Assembly (NCBI GenBank): GCA_012517475.1
Contig: JAAYUV010000060.1
Span: 1-64,000 of the forward strand
Reading direction: 5' to 3'
Length of the DNA stretch: 64,000 bases
Source of the DNA: Peptococcaceae bacterium
GTDB taxonomy: Bacteria > Bacillota > Desulfitobacteriia > Desulfitobacteriales > Syntrophobotulaceae
Shown here: positions 8,679 to 17,773 of the stretch, piece by piece
Layout of the letters: the number at the start of each line of letters is the position of its first letter
How positions within the stretch are numbered: the stretch's first letter is position 1
The notes under the pieces: model-generated
What the model was told of the DNA's origin: nothing
Seen by the model: only the letters and a program-made list of their open reading frames with translations
Databases searched by the model: none
Translations under genes and position numbers: made by a program

Positions 8679-10346
8679 CTATTTTTGACTGTCTTCCTGC
8701 CTGATCTGCGCCCTTTTGATTTTGCCGCCGATCGTCTTGGGAAGTTCCTCCACAAATTCAAGTATCCTTGGATATTTATACGGAGAAGTGATCTTTTTTA
8801 CATAGTCCTGAATGTCTTTTTTTAATTCTTCGGAAGCAACATGTCCTTTCGCCAGTACGACCGTAGCTTTAACCACCGTTCCCCGGATAGGGTCGGGCGC
8901 CCCCGTCACGGCGCACTCCAGCACGGCAGGATGCTCTATCAGGGCGCTTTCAACCTCAAAAGGACTGATCCTGTAGCCGGAAGCCTTGATTACATCATCG
9001 TTCCTGCCCACAAACCATAAGAAGCCGTGCTCATCCCAATAGGCCATATCCCCGGTATGATAGGTATCATCATACCAGACTTTAGCCGTGGCAGTTTCAT
9101 CCCTGTAGTACCCGCAGAACAGCCCGGCAGGCTTGTTGGAGTCTACCTCGCGGATAACGATTTCACCTTCCTCGCCCGGTGGACAGGAACATCCTTCTTC
9201 GTCAACCACGTCTATCTTATAAGCCGGATTGGGTTTGCCCATTGCTCCCGGATAGATATCCAGCCATTCAAAATTAGCTACAAGTACAGTAGTCTCCGAT
9301 TGACCGAATCCATTTAAAATGCTTAATCCCGTGAGCTTACGGAACCGGTTAAAAACATCGGGATTCAATGGTTCTCCGGCCGTTGAAGCATGAACGATCG
9401 AGGACAAATCAAACCGCTCGGGTTGATTATCCAGTAAAAACCGATAGATCGTCGGTGGAGCGCAGAAGGTTGCCAGCCTGTATTTTTCCATCTTTTGCAG
9501 AAGCGTTTCCGGCACAAACTTATCCATGTCATAGACAAAGTGAACAGCACCGCATATCCACTGACCATATATCTTTCCCCAGCCGAATTTCGCCCAGCCC
9601 GAATCGGAAACCGTCAGGTGAAGCCCTCCATCTACCACACGCTGCCAGTATTTTGCGGTCACGATATGTCCCAGCGGGTAGGTAAAGTTTTGAACGGCCA
9701 TTTTGGGCATGCTTGTTGTGCCCGAAGTAAAGTAAATAATCATGGTATCTTCATTCCCCGTGGCTTGAGACCCGGTAGGTCTAACCCAATCAGGGGAGGA
9801 TTCTTCCATCAGACGATCAAAATCTTCCCAGCCTGAGCGCTGCCCGCCAACAAGGAAAAGCTTTTTAACAGAAGGGGATTCCTCCATAGACGCTTCGATC
9901 TGGCTGACTACGCTGGGCTCGTTATGGGCAATAATCGCCTTGACTTCTGCGGCGTTGTTCCGATAGATGATATCTTTCTCCATTAACTGGTTGGAAGACG
10001 GTATATAGATCGCGCCGATTTTAGCTAATGCGAGAATCGAAATATAAACCTCGTAACGCCTTCTTAAAATCAGCATGACGCGGTCCCCTTTGGAAATACC
10101 GGCATTCTTAAGCATATTTGCCGTTTTGTCCGAGTATTTTTTCAGATCGGCAAAGGTAAATATTTTTTCATTGCCATGATCGTCACACCACACCAGCGCC
10201 TTCCGTTCCGGTTCCAGGCGTGCGTATTCATCCACAATGTCATAAGCAAAATTAAAGTTTTCAGGCACTTTTATTTTAAAATTTTCACAAAAATCTTCAT
10301 AAGAATTAAAATCTTCTCTTGATATATAGCGATGAGCAAAGTTCAA
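8679..10346 (-). CDS. AMP-forming acyl-CoA ligase, second paralogue
   Basis: 555 residues from a TTG start at 10344-10346. That start is chosen because AAGGAG lies 9 bases upstream and the protein then begins like its paralogue, both reaching a shared FNFAYD motif near residue 30-40. A longer frame to 10481 only reads through the upstream regulator gene. SSxGTT-type ATP loop (FTSGTTSMPK), GFGQSET, YHTGD and the C-terminal PKTIGGKIKR with catalytic Lys are all present. It follows the XRE-cupin gene by 13 bases and probably activates a related organic acid. Confidence 0.92.
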   Translation of the reverse strand: MNFAHRYISREDFNSYEDFCENFKIKVPENFNFAYDIVDEYARLEPERKALVWCDDHGNEKIFTFADLKKYSDKTANMLKNAGISKGDRVMLILRRRYEVYISILALAKIGAIYIPSSNQLMEKDIIYRNNAAEVKAIIAHNEPSVVSQIEASMEESPSVKKLFLVGGQRSGWEDFDRLMEESSPDWVRPTGSQATGNEDTMIIYFTSGTTSMPKMAVQNFTYPLGHIVTAKYWQRVVDGGLHLTVSDSGWAKFGWGKIYGQWICGAVHFVYDMDKFVPETLLQKMEKYRLATFCAPPTIYRFLLDNQPERFDLSSIVHASTAGEPLNPDVFNRFRKLTGLSILNGFGQSETTVLVANFEWLDIYPGAMGKPNPAYKIDVVDEEGCSCPPGEEGEIVIREVDSNKPAGLFCGYYRDETATAKVWYDDTYHTGDMAYWDEHGFLWFVGRNDDVIKASGYRISPFEVESALIEHPAVLECAVTGAPDPIRGTVVKATVVLAKGHVASEELKKDIQDYVKKITSPYKYPRILEFVEELPKTIGGKIKRAQIRQEDSQK

Positions 10347-10359
10347 TCTTTTCCACTCC

Positions 10360-10908
10360 TTAAACCATGATGATAGTAATAAATTTAGCCGGTTTTTGAT
10401 CCATCGCCAGCATTTTATGAGGAATAATCGGATTGAAATACAGGGAATCCCCGGGTTCCAGAATATACTCCTCTTTGCCAATAACCACTTTCATTTTTCC
10501 CTCCAGACAGTAGTTAAATTCCTGCCCTTTATGGGAAACCAGCTCAGGGTTTTGGGATCCATCGAGATTTACCAGGAGCGGTTCGATTTTTCGGTTGGCA
10601 TACTTATAAGCAAGATCCTGAAAATCATATTGGTCATAACGCTCCACTTTGAGCCCTGTTCCTTTTTTTAAATAGCAGACATCGTGCAGCTTGGGCGAAA
10701 CCCCGGTAAGAATCTCGGTTAAGTTCACACCGAATAATTCGGAGATTTCATATAAGATGCTTATTGGAAAATCATCATCGCCGTTTTCGTACTTTTGGTA
10801 CTCGGCAACGCTTAACCCTACTTTACAGGCAGCTTCCTCTTCCGATATGCCTAAAAGCAATCTCAGACCCTTAATTCTGGCTGCAATATCCCTCACTTTT
10901 TCATTCAT
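10360..10908 (-). CDS. XRE-family regulator with cupin domain, second paralogue
   Basis: 182 residues with an N-terminal helix-turn-helix (about 8-62) and C-terminal cupin (about 105-182, SHKGQEFNYCLEGKMKV, IPHKMLAM). It is the first gene of the minus-strand block and has a paralogue at 4802-5365, each immediately upstream of an acyl-CoA ligase gene. Being promoter-proximal it probably controls the whole block, including itself. Confidence 0.9.
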   Translation of the reverse strand: MNEKVRDIAARIKGLRLLLGISEEEAACKVGLSVAEYQKYENGDDDFPISILYEISELFGVNLTEILTGVSPKLHDVCYLKKGTGLKVERYDQYDFQDLAYKYANRKIEPLLVNLDGSQNPELVSHKGQEFNYCLEGKMKVVIGKEEYILEPGDSLYFNPIIPHKMLAMDQKPAKFITIIMV

Positions 10909-11021
10909 TAAACCTACTCCCCTCTAGTTGATGAAGAAAATTAATTTCCTTCACCTTTTTTTACCTGAACATAAAAATAGACTTTGTCCAAATAGAAAAA
11001 TTGAAAAAATCCTATAAAATT

Positions 11022-11047
11022 ATTATACACGTTATACGATTCGTTAT
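11022..11047 (-). promoter_or_regulatory. Promoter region of the XRE-cupin/oxidoreductase block
   Basis: A minus-strand TATAAT (-10) lies at 11022-11027. No good -35 box stands 17 bases upstream; that space holds two copies of ATAACG (11030-11035 and 11042-11047), candidate regulator half-sites. About 110 bases of leader follow before the first start codon. Confidence 0.5.
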
Positions 11048-11077
11048 CTATACTACAACAAATAAAAGAGATGTTTT

Positions 11078-12705
11078 CTACTTATCGTTTTCTGGTGTTA
11101 CAGGGTATATCTTACAAATTTGCGACTTATAGGGTGCTCCATAACCACACTGATCATTTTTGCCTTGAGGAGTAAGATTATTGATATTACAGTCAAAAAC
11201 ACCAAACAGTACCGGCTCTGCCCCCTGCATTTCGGGGAACCACCACCCGTGTTCTGCCCTGACCACCTTTGGATTAAGCGTATGATTAAACTTGGCAATT
11301 TGTTTGCACTTGCCCCTCATGTTCTCAATCCAGACCCAATCCCCTTCCTTAATACCAAGGTTTTTGGCTGTTTCCGGATGTATGTCGACCTTTGGCATGG
11401 GATGAAGCTCACGCATAGTCGGCAATTGTCTATGCTCGGAGTGGAAAAATTCCCAGCTCCGTTGCCCTGTAGTCAAAACCAACGGGTACTGCTTAAAGAG
11501 TTCCGGGGTGCTGTAGGGACTTTCCGGGGGCTCTTTATAATAGGGAAGCGGATCCAGTCCCCAAACCTGGAATAAGGAGATTTTAAGTTCAATTTTCCCG
11601 GTGGGAGTATTAAACCCCGGCTCCCCGTCTTCTCTTAAGAGACCTTTTTTATATTTTTTATATTGGAATCTGGGATAAATGTATCCGGCTTCACTTAATT
11701 CCTTAAAATTCACTGGCGAATTCCCGACTTTTTGAAGAAGATAATCCAGCCACTCTTGAACACTGTTCCAAGGAAATGCTTCCGGATGTAGTCTCTTTAC
11801 TAAATCCATGGTAATTTGGTCGTCCGATTTACACTCTTCATAATCGTCAGTACACTGATACTGTGCGGCTAACGTGAGAATACAAGGATATTGCCGCCGG
11901 GAATATCGACATTGCCGGTAATTGACCATAAAGCTGTTACGGCTTAGGCCGAGGCTATACCGGTTATTTGCATATCGAGAGCCAATCCCCATTGTATACT
12001 CGCCGGTTTACTAGTTGCATACATACGGGCAGCTGCAATGATCTGTTCTTTTGGTATCCAGGTAATCTCCGCAGCTACTTCCGGAGGATACTGGGCAACC
12101 CTTTCTGCTAAATCTTCAAAACCATATGTCCATTTTTCCACAAAGTCTTTATCATAAAGACCTTCCTTAATAATAACATCCATCATTGACATAGCTAGGG
12201 CACAGTCTGTACCCGGACGAATCTGAAGCCATAGGTCCGCCTTGGAAGCCAGCCAAGTGAGACTGGGGTCTATAACAATCAACTTAGAACCTAGCTTCAT
12301 ACAGTCGGTAATCCAGTGCCCAAAGTAAGAGTCAGCATTACTCGCTACGGGATTATTTCCCCAAACGATAATGCATTCGGGTCTAACCCATTCTTCATCA
12401 TCATAACGCTTCTCAAACATCTGCGAAGCATCCATAACGCTGAAAATACCCTGCATAACGATTTGCTGTGCAGCTCTGGGCAAATAGCAAGCATCTCCGG
12501 AAAGAAATCCTAGAGCAAAATTTGGGCTTCCAAACCCTGCATAGACCAGGTACGGTACCTGAAAGCAAGTATTTCTGCCGGTGCCAATCATACCAACTAT
12601 ACTTTCCGGCCCATACTCTTTTTGTATGTGCCGTACTTTGTCTACGATGATATCGTATGCCTCATCCCAGCTTATACGTTCCCATTTATTCGTACTAACG
12701 GTTAA
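11078..12705 (-). pseudogene. Molybdopterin oxidoreductase (DMSO-reductase family), broken
   Basis: The conceptual protein covers the middle and C-terminal parts of a large catalytic subunit: NKWERISWDEAYDIIVDKVRHI, then VWGNNPVASNAD, IVIDPSLTWLASKADLWLQIRPGTD and a C-terminal MopB dinucleotide-binding domain with VVRAEHGWWFPE. The N-terminal Fe-S and cofactor segment is missing upstream of about 12705. A TAA at 11944-11946 interrupts a continuous ASA/AVTALWSITGNVDIPGG run, a second stop and a frameshift follow near 11870-11890. Sequence style is like anaerobic dehydrogenases/acetylene-hydratase relatives of Desulfitobacterium, but the substrate is unknown. At least four lesions, so inactive. 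Confidence 0.88.
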
Positions 12706-12712
12706 ATCAACC

Positions 12713-13378
12713 TCCCGTTTTTTAGTTGATGAACAACTCTTTAAGATTCGTAATCAATTAAATGCCCTTTTACCGTTCAGTAATTGTCTGGTTTATGATA
12801 AAGGGATTGTTGCAATCATTAACAAAAACGCTGATTTCCCCTTTAATCGTGAAACAGAAGCCCAATTACTTTCTTTGTTAAAGGAGTGGGGCTTGTGCTG
12901 CGGATTAAGCCAATCCTCTACCAGCATGCTGGATACAGCCAGGCTGTATAAACAAAGTCTACAGGCCATAAAACTTGGCTTATTGGTACAATCCGGCTGT
13001 TATATTTATAATTATACTCAATTTGCTCTATATGATTTTTTTGATAGCTGTCTTCAACATGAAAACATTGATTCCTACTACCATCCATCCATAGCTATTT
13101 TGAAAGAATATGATGCAAAACATCATAATAACACGCTCTTAAATACGCTTCATAATTATATCCACAATAATAATAATCAAATGGATACAGCCAAACAGAT
13201 GTATATCCATCGCAGTACGTTACTTTACCGCCTAAACAAAATTGTAGAATTGACCTGTATTGACCTGGATAATCCCGATACAATTTTTCATCTTCAACTT
13301 TCATTTAAATTACTTGAATATGAAAAGCACTTTAGCTCCCTTCCAAAAGAAGTTACTAATAATAGACCGGTAACATAA
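12713..13378 (+). pseudogene. PucR/CdaR-type regulator, 5'-truncated
   Basis: From about FLVDEQLFKIRNQLN onward the protein matches the C-terminal half of PucR-type regulators: a GGDEF-like middle region (LVYDKGIVAIINK) and a C-terminal helix-turn-helix (QMDTAKQMYIHRSTLLYRLNKI). The N-terminal sensor half is absent, and the open frame upstream of 12713 is the antisense of the molybdopterin gene. It faces the broken oxidoreductase head to head, so both lost their 5' ends at the same point. A strong terminator follows. Confidence 0.82.
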
Positions 13379-13435
13379 ATACCCAATAAGAGCCGTAACT
13401 AAACTTGATGTAAAAATCGAAAGCGGATATAAACC

Positions 13436-13477
13436 AGAAAACACCTTCACTACAAAAGTGGAATGAAGGTGTTTTCT
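13436..13477 (+). terminator. Rho-independent terminator
   Basis: A 13-bp perfect stem (AGAAAACACCTTC/GAAGGTGTTTTCT) followed by TTTGGG. It ends the PucR-type gene. Confidence 0.85.
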
Positions 13478-13551
13478 TTTGGGTTATTTCACAAGAGGTT
13501 TTTCACAATATCCGTTCCGGCAATCACAGTTCCAATTGAACCCCATCTTAT

Positions 13552-13905
13552 TCAGTGCTTGGTTTCGTATCCAGGTGAATTACAATTATAAATAATATTT
13601 CTTGAAACTCCCCTGTTTAACATTACCCGCCTGTCAAATATCCTATCCCCTATCCATTTGGGATGTTCCGTATGGTCCAAGGATGGAAAAATCACGTAGG
13701 ACTTGATTACTTGCTCCATTTGCGTTCGAACAACCTTACCTAAAAGTTCGGCATTCTTCTCATATACCCTTTCTTCCAAGCCCTGATTGATTAATCGTCT
13801 GATGGTCTCAGAGATGGTTTTCCCCTGTTTCTCTGCGATAGCTTCAATTTGCTTAAACATTTTGATAGGCAATTTTACTGTCACTGACCTTAGTCCCTCC
13901 TGCAA
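13552..13905 (-). CDS. Ribbon-helix-helix (CopG-like) protein
   Basis: About 117 residues. The N-terminal part (SVTVKLPIKMFKQIEAIAEKQGKTISETIRRLINQGL) is a ribbon-helix-helix DNA-binding fold; the C-terminal half is not recognised. An ATG at 13935 directly follows the ArsS stop codon, but AAGGAGGGG lies inside that extension, 8 bases before a TTG at 13905, so the TTG is preferred. It may be a small regulator of the arsenic-sugar genes upstream. Confidence 0.65.
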   Translation of the reverse strand: MQEGLRSVTVKLPIKMFKQIEAIAEKQGKTISETIRRLINQGLEERVYEKNAELLGKVVRTQMEQVIKSYVIFPSLDHTEHPKWIGDRIFDRRVMLNRGVSRNIIYNCNSPGYETKH

Positions 13906-13935
13906 AAAACTCCCCTCCTTAGGATCAGATGTCAT

Positions 13936-14733
13936 TTACACAACCGTCCCCCCGCAGCTTGAACCGCTGCCGGCCGTACAGGCATAACAATGATTGTTGA
14001 CACAAATCTGCCTTTCCTGGAAATCAGCCAGGCATAATTTAGAAATGGATCTGGGCGAAAAAGGCAATCCAAGCATTTGGTTAAAATCACAGTCGTAAAG
14101 ATATCCGTCCCAACTCACGGATATCTGATTCCTGCACATGGGATTACTGAGCGTCAAAACCCTTCGGTAATCAGCTTCAATTGCTTGTTGAGGCGCAGGC
14201 AGGAAAGCCCCTCCGGGATTATAAGCTAAATGGAGTTTTAAGCCGCTTTTCTCCTGTCCATACCCTAAATCGTTCAAACCCCGCAGAACGTCAATAGAAT
14301 TTTGGAAAACTCCGTTCCCCCGCTGGCGGTCTGCATCTTTTGAACTATAGTACGGCAGCGAAGAAACCAGCTCAACCCGATTCCTTGCAAAAAATTCCGG
14401 CAAATGATTATAGCCGGGCTTATCTAATAATGTAAGATTCGTTCTCAGCATGACATGACGACGCAAATGAGCTGCTTCTTGAATCAGCCACATGAAATTG
14501 GGGTTTAATTCAGGGGCCCCGCCCGTAATATCCAGGGTTTTTATATCATAATCGGCCATTACCTGCAGGCATTGGGCCATCGTGTTCTGAGTCATCGATT
14601 CGGTGCGGTTTGGTCCGGCCTCAACATGACAGTGTTTGCAGCTTAGATTGCAAATCTTACCGATATTGATCTGCATCGTCTCCATTGTACGATTGCTTTT
14701 CAAGGGGTATGCAGTAAGGACATTGAACGGCAT
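13936..14733 (-). pseudogene. arsS: Arsenosugar-biosynthesis radical SAM protein (ArsS-like), 5' end lost
   Basis: 265 residues with radical-SAM motif CNLSCKHC (binding a 4Fe-4S cluster and S-adenosylmethionine), TGGAPELNPNF, and a C-terminal CYACTAGSGSSCGG typical of the ArsS family. The first ten residues (MPFNVLTAYP) are only an alternative frame of the upstream peroxidase-like gene, and no proper ribosome site precedes the ATG. The true N-terminus has therefore been removed by a deletion; the core from about PLKSNRT onward is complete. Low-level activity cannot be excluded. Confidence 0.75.
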
Positions 14734-14848
14734 GCGCTACCGCCAGGGCAATCAAAGCCTTTTCTTTCGAGCTCAGCGCTCCGTCCTCAAAGACAGAACT
14801 GTAATAGGCCATAAACTTCTGCCATAGTTCCGGCGCCTCCTCACCCAT
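14657..14848 (-). pseudogene. AhpD/carboxymuconolactone-like peroxidase, 3'-truncated
   Basis: Residues 1-48 (MGEEAPELWQKFMAYYSSVF...AVQCPYCI) look like the N-terminal half of the AhpD-like protein that usually accompanies ArsS, with the redox pair CPYC. After Ile the frame enters the ArsS coding region out of frame and stops after 15 foreign residues. A deletion joining this gene to ArsS explains both ends. The normal helical C-terminus is missing. Confidence 0.7.
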
Positions 14849-14875
14849 TGTTGACTCCGAATAAATTGATTTGAA

Positions 14876-15706
14876 TTATCCCGTGATTATTTTTTTTACC
14901 CTGTGGAAGATCCACATTACAGCGGCTGTTGCCAATGAGAAAGCAATCGAAACTGACAATACACAAACAACGAATATGTTATACTTTGCAATTGTCAGCA
15001 CATATTTGAGTGTTGCTATTCCACATAGAGACGCCCCAGTATTAAGCACGAAAACAATCAATAAAACAATGAACAGCCCTGATATCGCTATTTTTATATC
15101 CGCTCTGCTTAATCCGATGTGCGATGCCGTACATATTGTCAAAAATATAAATATCCAAAAACCGGGGGAGTTGACGTTTCCGCTGTTCAATATCCCCTTA
15201 TAAACTATGATGACTGAGTTCATCGACCATTTTATGAACTCAGCAGCATTGATCCGATCTAACGGTGCTGAAACAACATACTTTTGCAGTACTTTAAACG
15301 TACCGGGCTCAAACAAATACATAAAAACAAGTATAGCCGCAGTTCCGCTGAATATAGGTCCAAGGCTGATGAAGAAATTCCCGATTCTTTGGTATATGCT
15401 GTGCTTATTAAAACGATGGTCAACATATCCCAGAGTCGATTTCTTTGGGTTAAAATCAAAAAGCTTTATTGAATTAATTTTATGCCTGAATACCAGACAC
15501 ATCAGAGCATGCCCAAGTTCATGTATCGGTGTCCCTATACACGCCGTAAGCATTATCCCCGGTTTTCCAAAGACTTGATATGCCCACCTGTTTGATGCAG
15601 ATTCGATCCGCCCGAGCAGCAAACCGGCGGCTATAAGTATCCCTAACAGATAAACTATCTCTGTTACACTTAAGATTAATAGATTGTACAATGTTTGCAT
15701 ATGCAT
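14876..15706 (-). CDS. Membrane metalloprotease-like protein with HELGH motif
   Basis: 276 residues and about six hydrophobic segments. HELGH at residues 62-66 is the zinc-binding motif of site-2-protease-like (M50-type) membrane enzymes, followed in the next loop by NPKKSTLGYVDHRF. A second metal ligand (an Asp/His in a later helix) cannot be assigned confidently. Its substrate is unknown. It lies 27 bases beyond the peroxidase-like fragment; no partner gene is evident. Confidence 0.65.
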   Translation of the reverse strand: MHMQTLYNLLILSVTEIVYLLGILIAAGLLLGRIESASNRWAYQVFGKPGIMLTACIGTPIHELGHALMCLVFRHKINSIKLFDFNPKKSTLGYVDHRFNKHSIYQRIGNFFISLGPIFSGTAAILVFMYLFEPGTFKVLQKYVVSAPLDRINAAEFIKWSMNSVIIVYKGILNSGNVNSPGFWIFIFLTICTASHIGLSRADIKIAISGLFIVLLIVFVLNTGASLCGIATLKYVLTIAKYNIFVVCVLSVSIAFSLATAAVMWIFHRVKKIITG

Positions 15707-15890
15707 CTTGCTACCTGCTCTATTTTTTTAGTTTTTCGACAATAAGAAGATTATTCCTGCAAAATGCCATACAAGCTATATTGGTAGAAAGTAAAATTGG
15801 AGAATTATACAATTTTAACCCTTAAGTGACTAATTCTGGCTACTTGCTTTATATCAACACTACCGTCTCAACCCGTGTTTTTATAGTACG

Positions 15891-16472
15891 TTACTCGAAT
15901 AATACCGGTATGGTTGATAACGAATCCATCATATCCACTTGCCCCCAAGCCAGCATTACCTGAATTGAAGTTCCTATTATAGCGCCTAACATTATCCTCG
16001 ACAATGCTGCAGAATGTTCCTGAAAATTTTCTTTATCCGTAATGCTTTGATGAAAAATGTTTGTCTCAATGAGTTTTGCTACATCATTAAAAAGATTGTT
16101 AAGAAGTTCGCGTAAAGAAGCAGACCAAAGGGCCATACTGCTTAGATCAAAAAGCAGTTTGAACAGTTCAGGCTTATTTTTCAGCATTTCCTGAAAGTAT
16201 TTCATTAAACAGGCAATCTTCTCCTTTTTAGATTCCCCGTTTTTCAATTTTGCTTCAATTTCAATCAGATACTGCTGAGCCAGCCTTTTTACAACTTCAT
16301 TAAATAACCCTTCTTTGTTTTTATAGTAGTAATTTAACTGGCTTAATACAACACCGGCTTCATCAGCAATATCCCGTAAAGAAACATTGGCATACCCTTT
16401 TTTTGATATACATGCAAAAGCAGCGTTAAGAATTTTTTGAGATTGAGGATTATCATTTATTTCTTCTGCCAT
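15891..16472 (-). CDS. TetR/AcrR-family regulator
   Basis: 193 residues. The N-terminal helix-turn-helix (ILNAAFACISKKGYANVSLRDIADEAGVVLSQLNYYYKNKEGLF) is typical; the C-terminal ligand domain is diverged. GAGAGGTG precedes the ATG at 16472, which is preferred over an ATG 15 bases upstream. It overlaps the HD-domain gene by 20 bases, so it is the last gene of a three-gene operon and probably represses it through the palindrome at 17729-17738. Confidence 0.88.
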   Translation of the reverse strand: MAEEINDNPQSQKILNAAFACISKKGYANVSLRDIADEAGVVLSQLNYYYKNKEGLFNEVVKRLAQQYLIEIEAKLKNGESKKEKIACLMKYFQEMLKNKPELFKLLFDLSSMALWSASLRELLNNLFNDVAKLIETNIFHQSITDKENFQEHSAALSRIMLGAIIGTSIQVMLAWGQVDMMDSLSTIPVLFE

Positions 16473-16989
16473 ATTTACACCTCTCATCAGATATTTGTTC
16501 TAATATTTTTGCCTTTATGCCAAAAATCTCCTTAACAGCACAATATTTATCCGCTATTGATACAATTAACGATTCCAGATACTTAGGCGGTTTTACTGTT
16601 AAAGGCCACATATGCTTAATGATAATATCTTTTTCCAAATCACTTAAATAAAAAAGCTTATTTGCGTTTTCCAATGCTGTGTACGGATGAGTAAATCCGT
16701 GTAATCCTTTATCCGTTTTTGTTGTGTGCCAGTCATAAAGAAAAAAGTCATGCAACAGTCCGCCTCTGGCTGCTGAATAGTAATCAAGTCTTAAATACCT
16801 ACAGATAAGATAACTCGTGTAAGAAACAGAAATGCTATGCTCTAGACATGAAATATTGCTATGTTGAATAAAATTCCCCATTACGTATAGATTTCCGCTT
16901 TTGATTAAATCATCTATACATGCTTGATATTCATCATAGGGATAGTAACTTGTTTTTAAGACCAACCTTGATTTTATTAAGTCTAACAT
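16453..16989 (-). CDS. HD-domain phosphohydrolase
   Basis: 178 residues from an ATG that has TAGGAG 9 bases upstream. His in CLEHSISVS, the HD pair in GGLLHDFFLYDW and a late Asp in SIADKYCA fit an HD-type metal-dependent phosphohydrolase. Similar proteins in Clostridia sit beside CmpB-type membrane proteins, as here (the genes overlap by 56 bases). The substrate is not known. Confidence 0.75.
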   Translation of the reverse strand: MLDLIKSRLVLKTSYYPYDEYQACIDDLIKSGNLYVMGNFIQHSNISCLEHSISVSYTSYLICRYLRLDYYSAARGGLLHDFFLYDWHTTKTDKGLHGFTHPYTALENANKLFYLSDLEKDIIIKHMWPLTVKPPKYLESLIVSIADKYCAVKEIFGIKAKILEQISDERCKYGRRNK

Positions 16990-17662
16990 GCAAGATGCTC
17001 CTAACATCACGGTTAAGAATACCGGCGTTTAAAACTAATAAGCGTGGAAAGGCAAGAAAAAACCGTTTATACTTAAATATCATTTCATGGTATTTGCTTA
17101 CCGGAATATTTGAATAGTTAATAATGATTTCTCTTAAATTCAAGGTATCAATAACCGATTTAGCCGTATCAGCCAGAAAATATACGGTCAACGCAATTAC
17201 CATATAAAATTTGATTAGGTCTGGTATATGGAAAACCGTTTCTGATATTACCGGATGGACAAACTGCAGCAGCAGAAAAGCCAGTAATCCCCAAAGGAGA
17301 GAATATTTTAGGCAAATATACCCTTTCAGATTTGCTGCATTGTTGCTGTAATCCCACCATTTGCAATCAAAAATTCTTTCTAAGATATACCCAGTAATAT
17401 ATTCCAAAACGGTTACCTCGATAACAGCCAACAAAATACTGATGATTAATCCTGCTATGCCATTTGCAAAAAGAGCACCTGCCCATTTGGAAGATAGAAT
17501 AACCAAAACTGCGCCAAAACCATAAATCGGGCAAAAAAATCCAATTAAAAATCCTCTGTTTATAAACTTTCTTTGCATTATACTGGCGAGGATTGTTTCC
17601 AACAACCATCCTGAAAAAGAATAAATACTAAAAAATAAGACTAAATCTATATAACTTTCCAT
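16934..17662 (-). CDS. CmpB-like putative ABC-transporter type IV membrane protein
   Basis: 242 residues from an ATG preceded by AAAGGAATAG. An N-terminal FFSIYSFSGWLLETI helix and the GFLIGFFCPIYGFGA motif are characteristic of the CmpB family of clostridial integral membrane proteins (PF06541). Five or six helices are followed by a basic cytoplasmic tail. Function in the family is not established. First gene of the CmpB-HD-TetR operon. Confidence 0.75.
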   Translation of the reverse strand: MESYIDLVLFFSIYSFSGWLLETILASIMQRKFINRGFLIGFFCPIYGFGAVLVILSSKWAGALFANGIAGLIISILLAVIEVTVLEYITGYILERIFDCKWWDYSNNAANLKGYICLKYSLLWGLLAFLLLQFVHPVISETVFHIPDLIKFYMVIALTVYFLADTAKSVIDTLNLREIIINYSNIPVSKYHEMIFKYKRFFLAFPRLLVLNAGILNRDVRSILHVRLNKIKVGLKNKLLSL

Positions 17663-17728
17663 TATTCCTATTCCTTTCAATTGCATCGCAAGTGTCAATT
17701 TCTTTATACTATGCATTAATAATTCGGA

Positions 17729-17738
17729 CGTACGTACG
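17729..17738. promoter_or_regulatory. Candidate TetR operator
   Basis: CGTACGTACG is a perfect 10-bp palindrome located 67 bases upstream of the CmpB-like gene, in the only intergenic space before the operon that ends in the TetR gene. Assignment as operator is inferred from position and symmetry. Confidence 0.5.
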
Positions 17739-17773
17739 ACTTATAAGAATGGTAACATGGGAGACTGTTTTCG

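Noticed and set aside
10347..10481. 45-residue N-terminal extension of the second acyl-CoA ligase
   Set aside because: It reads through the regulator gene, has no ribosome site and is absent from the paralogue; the TTG at 10346 fits better.
11944..11946. Stop in the molybdopterin oxidoreductase as a selenocysteine codon
   Set aside because: The stop is TAA, not TGA, lies far from the active-site position and is followed by further stops and a frameshift.
12581..12712. N-terminal extension of the PucR-type frame
   Set aside because: These codons are antisense to well-conserved molybdopterin oxidoreductase sequence and have no PucR similarity.
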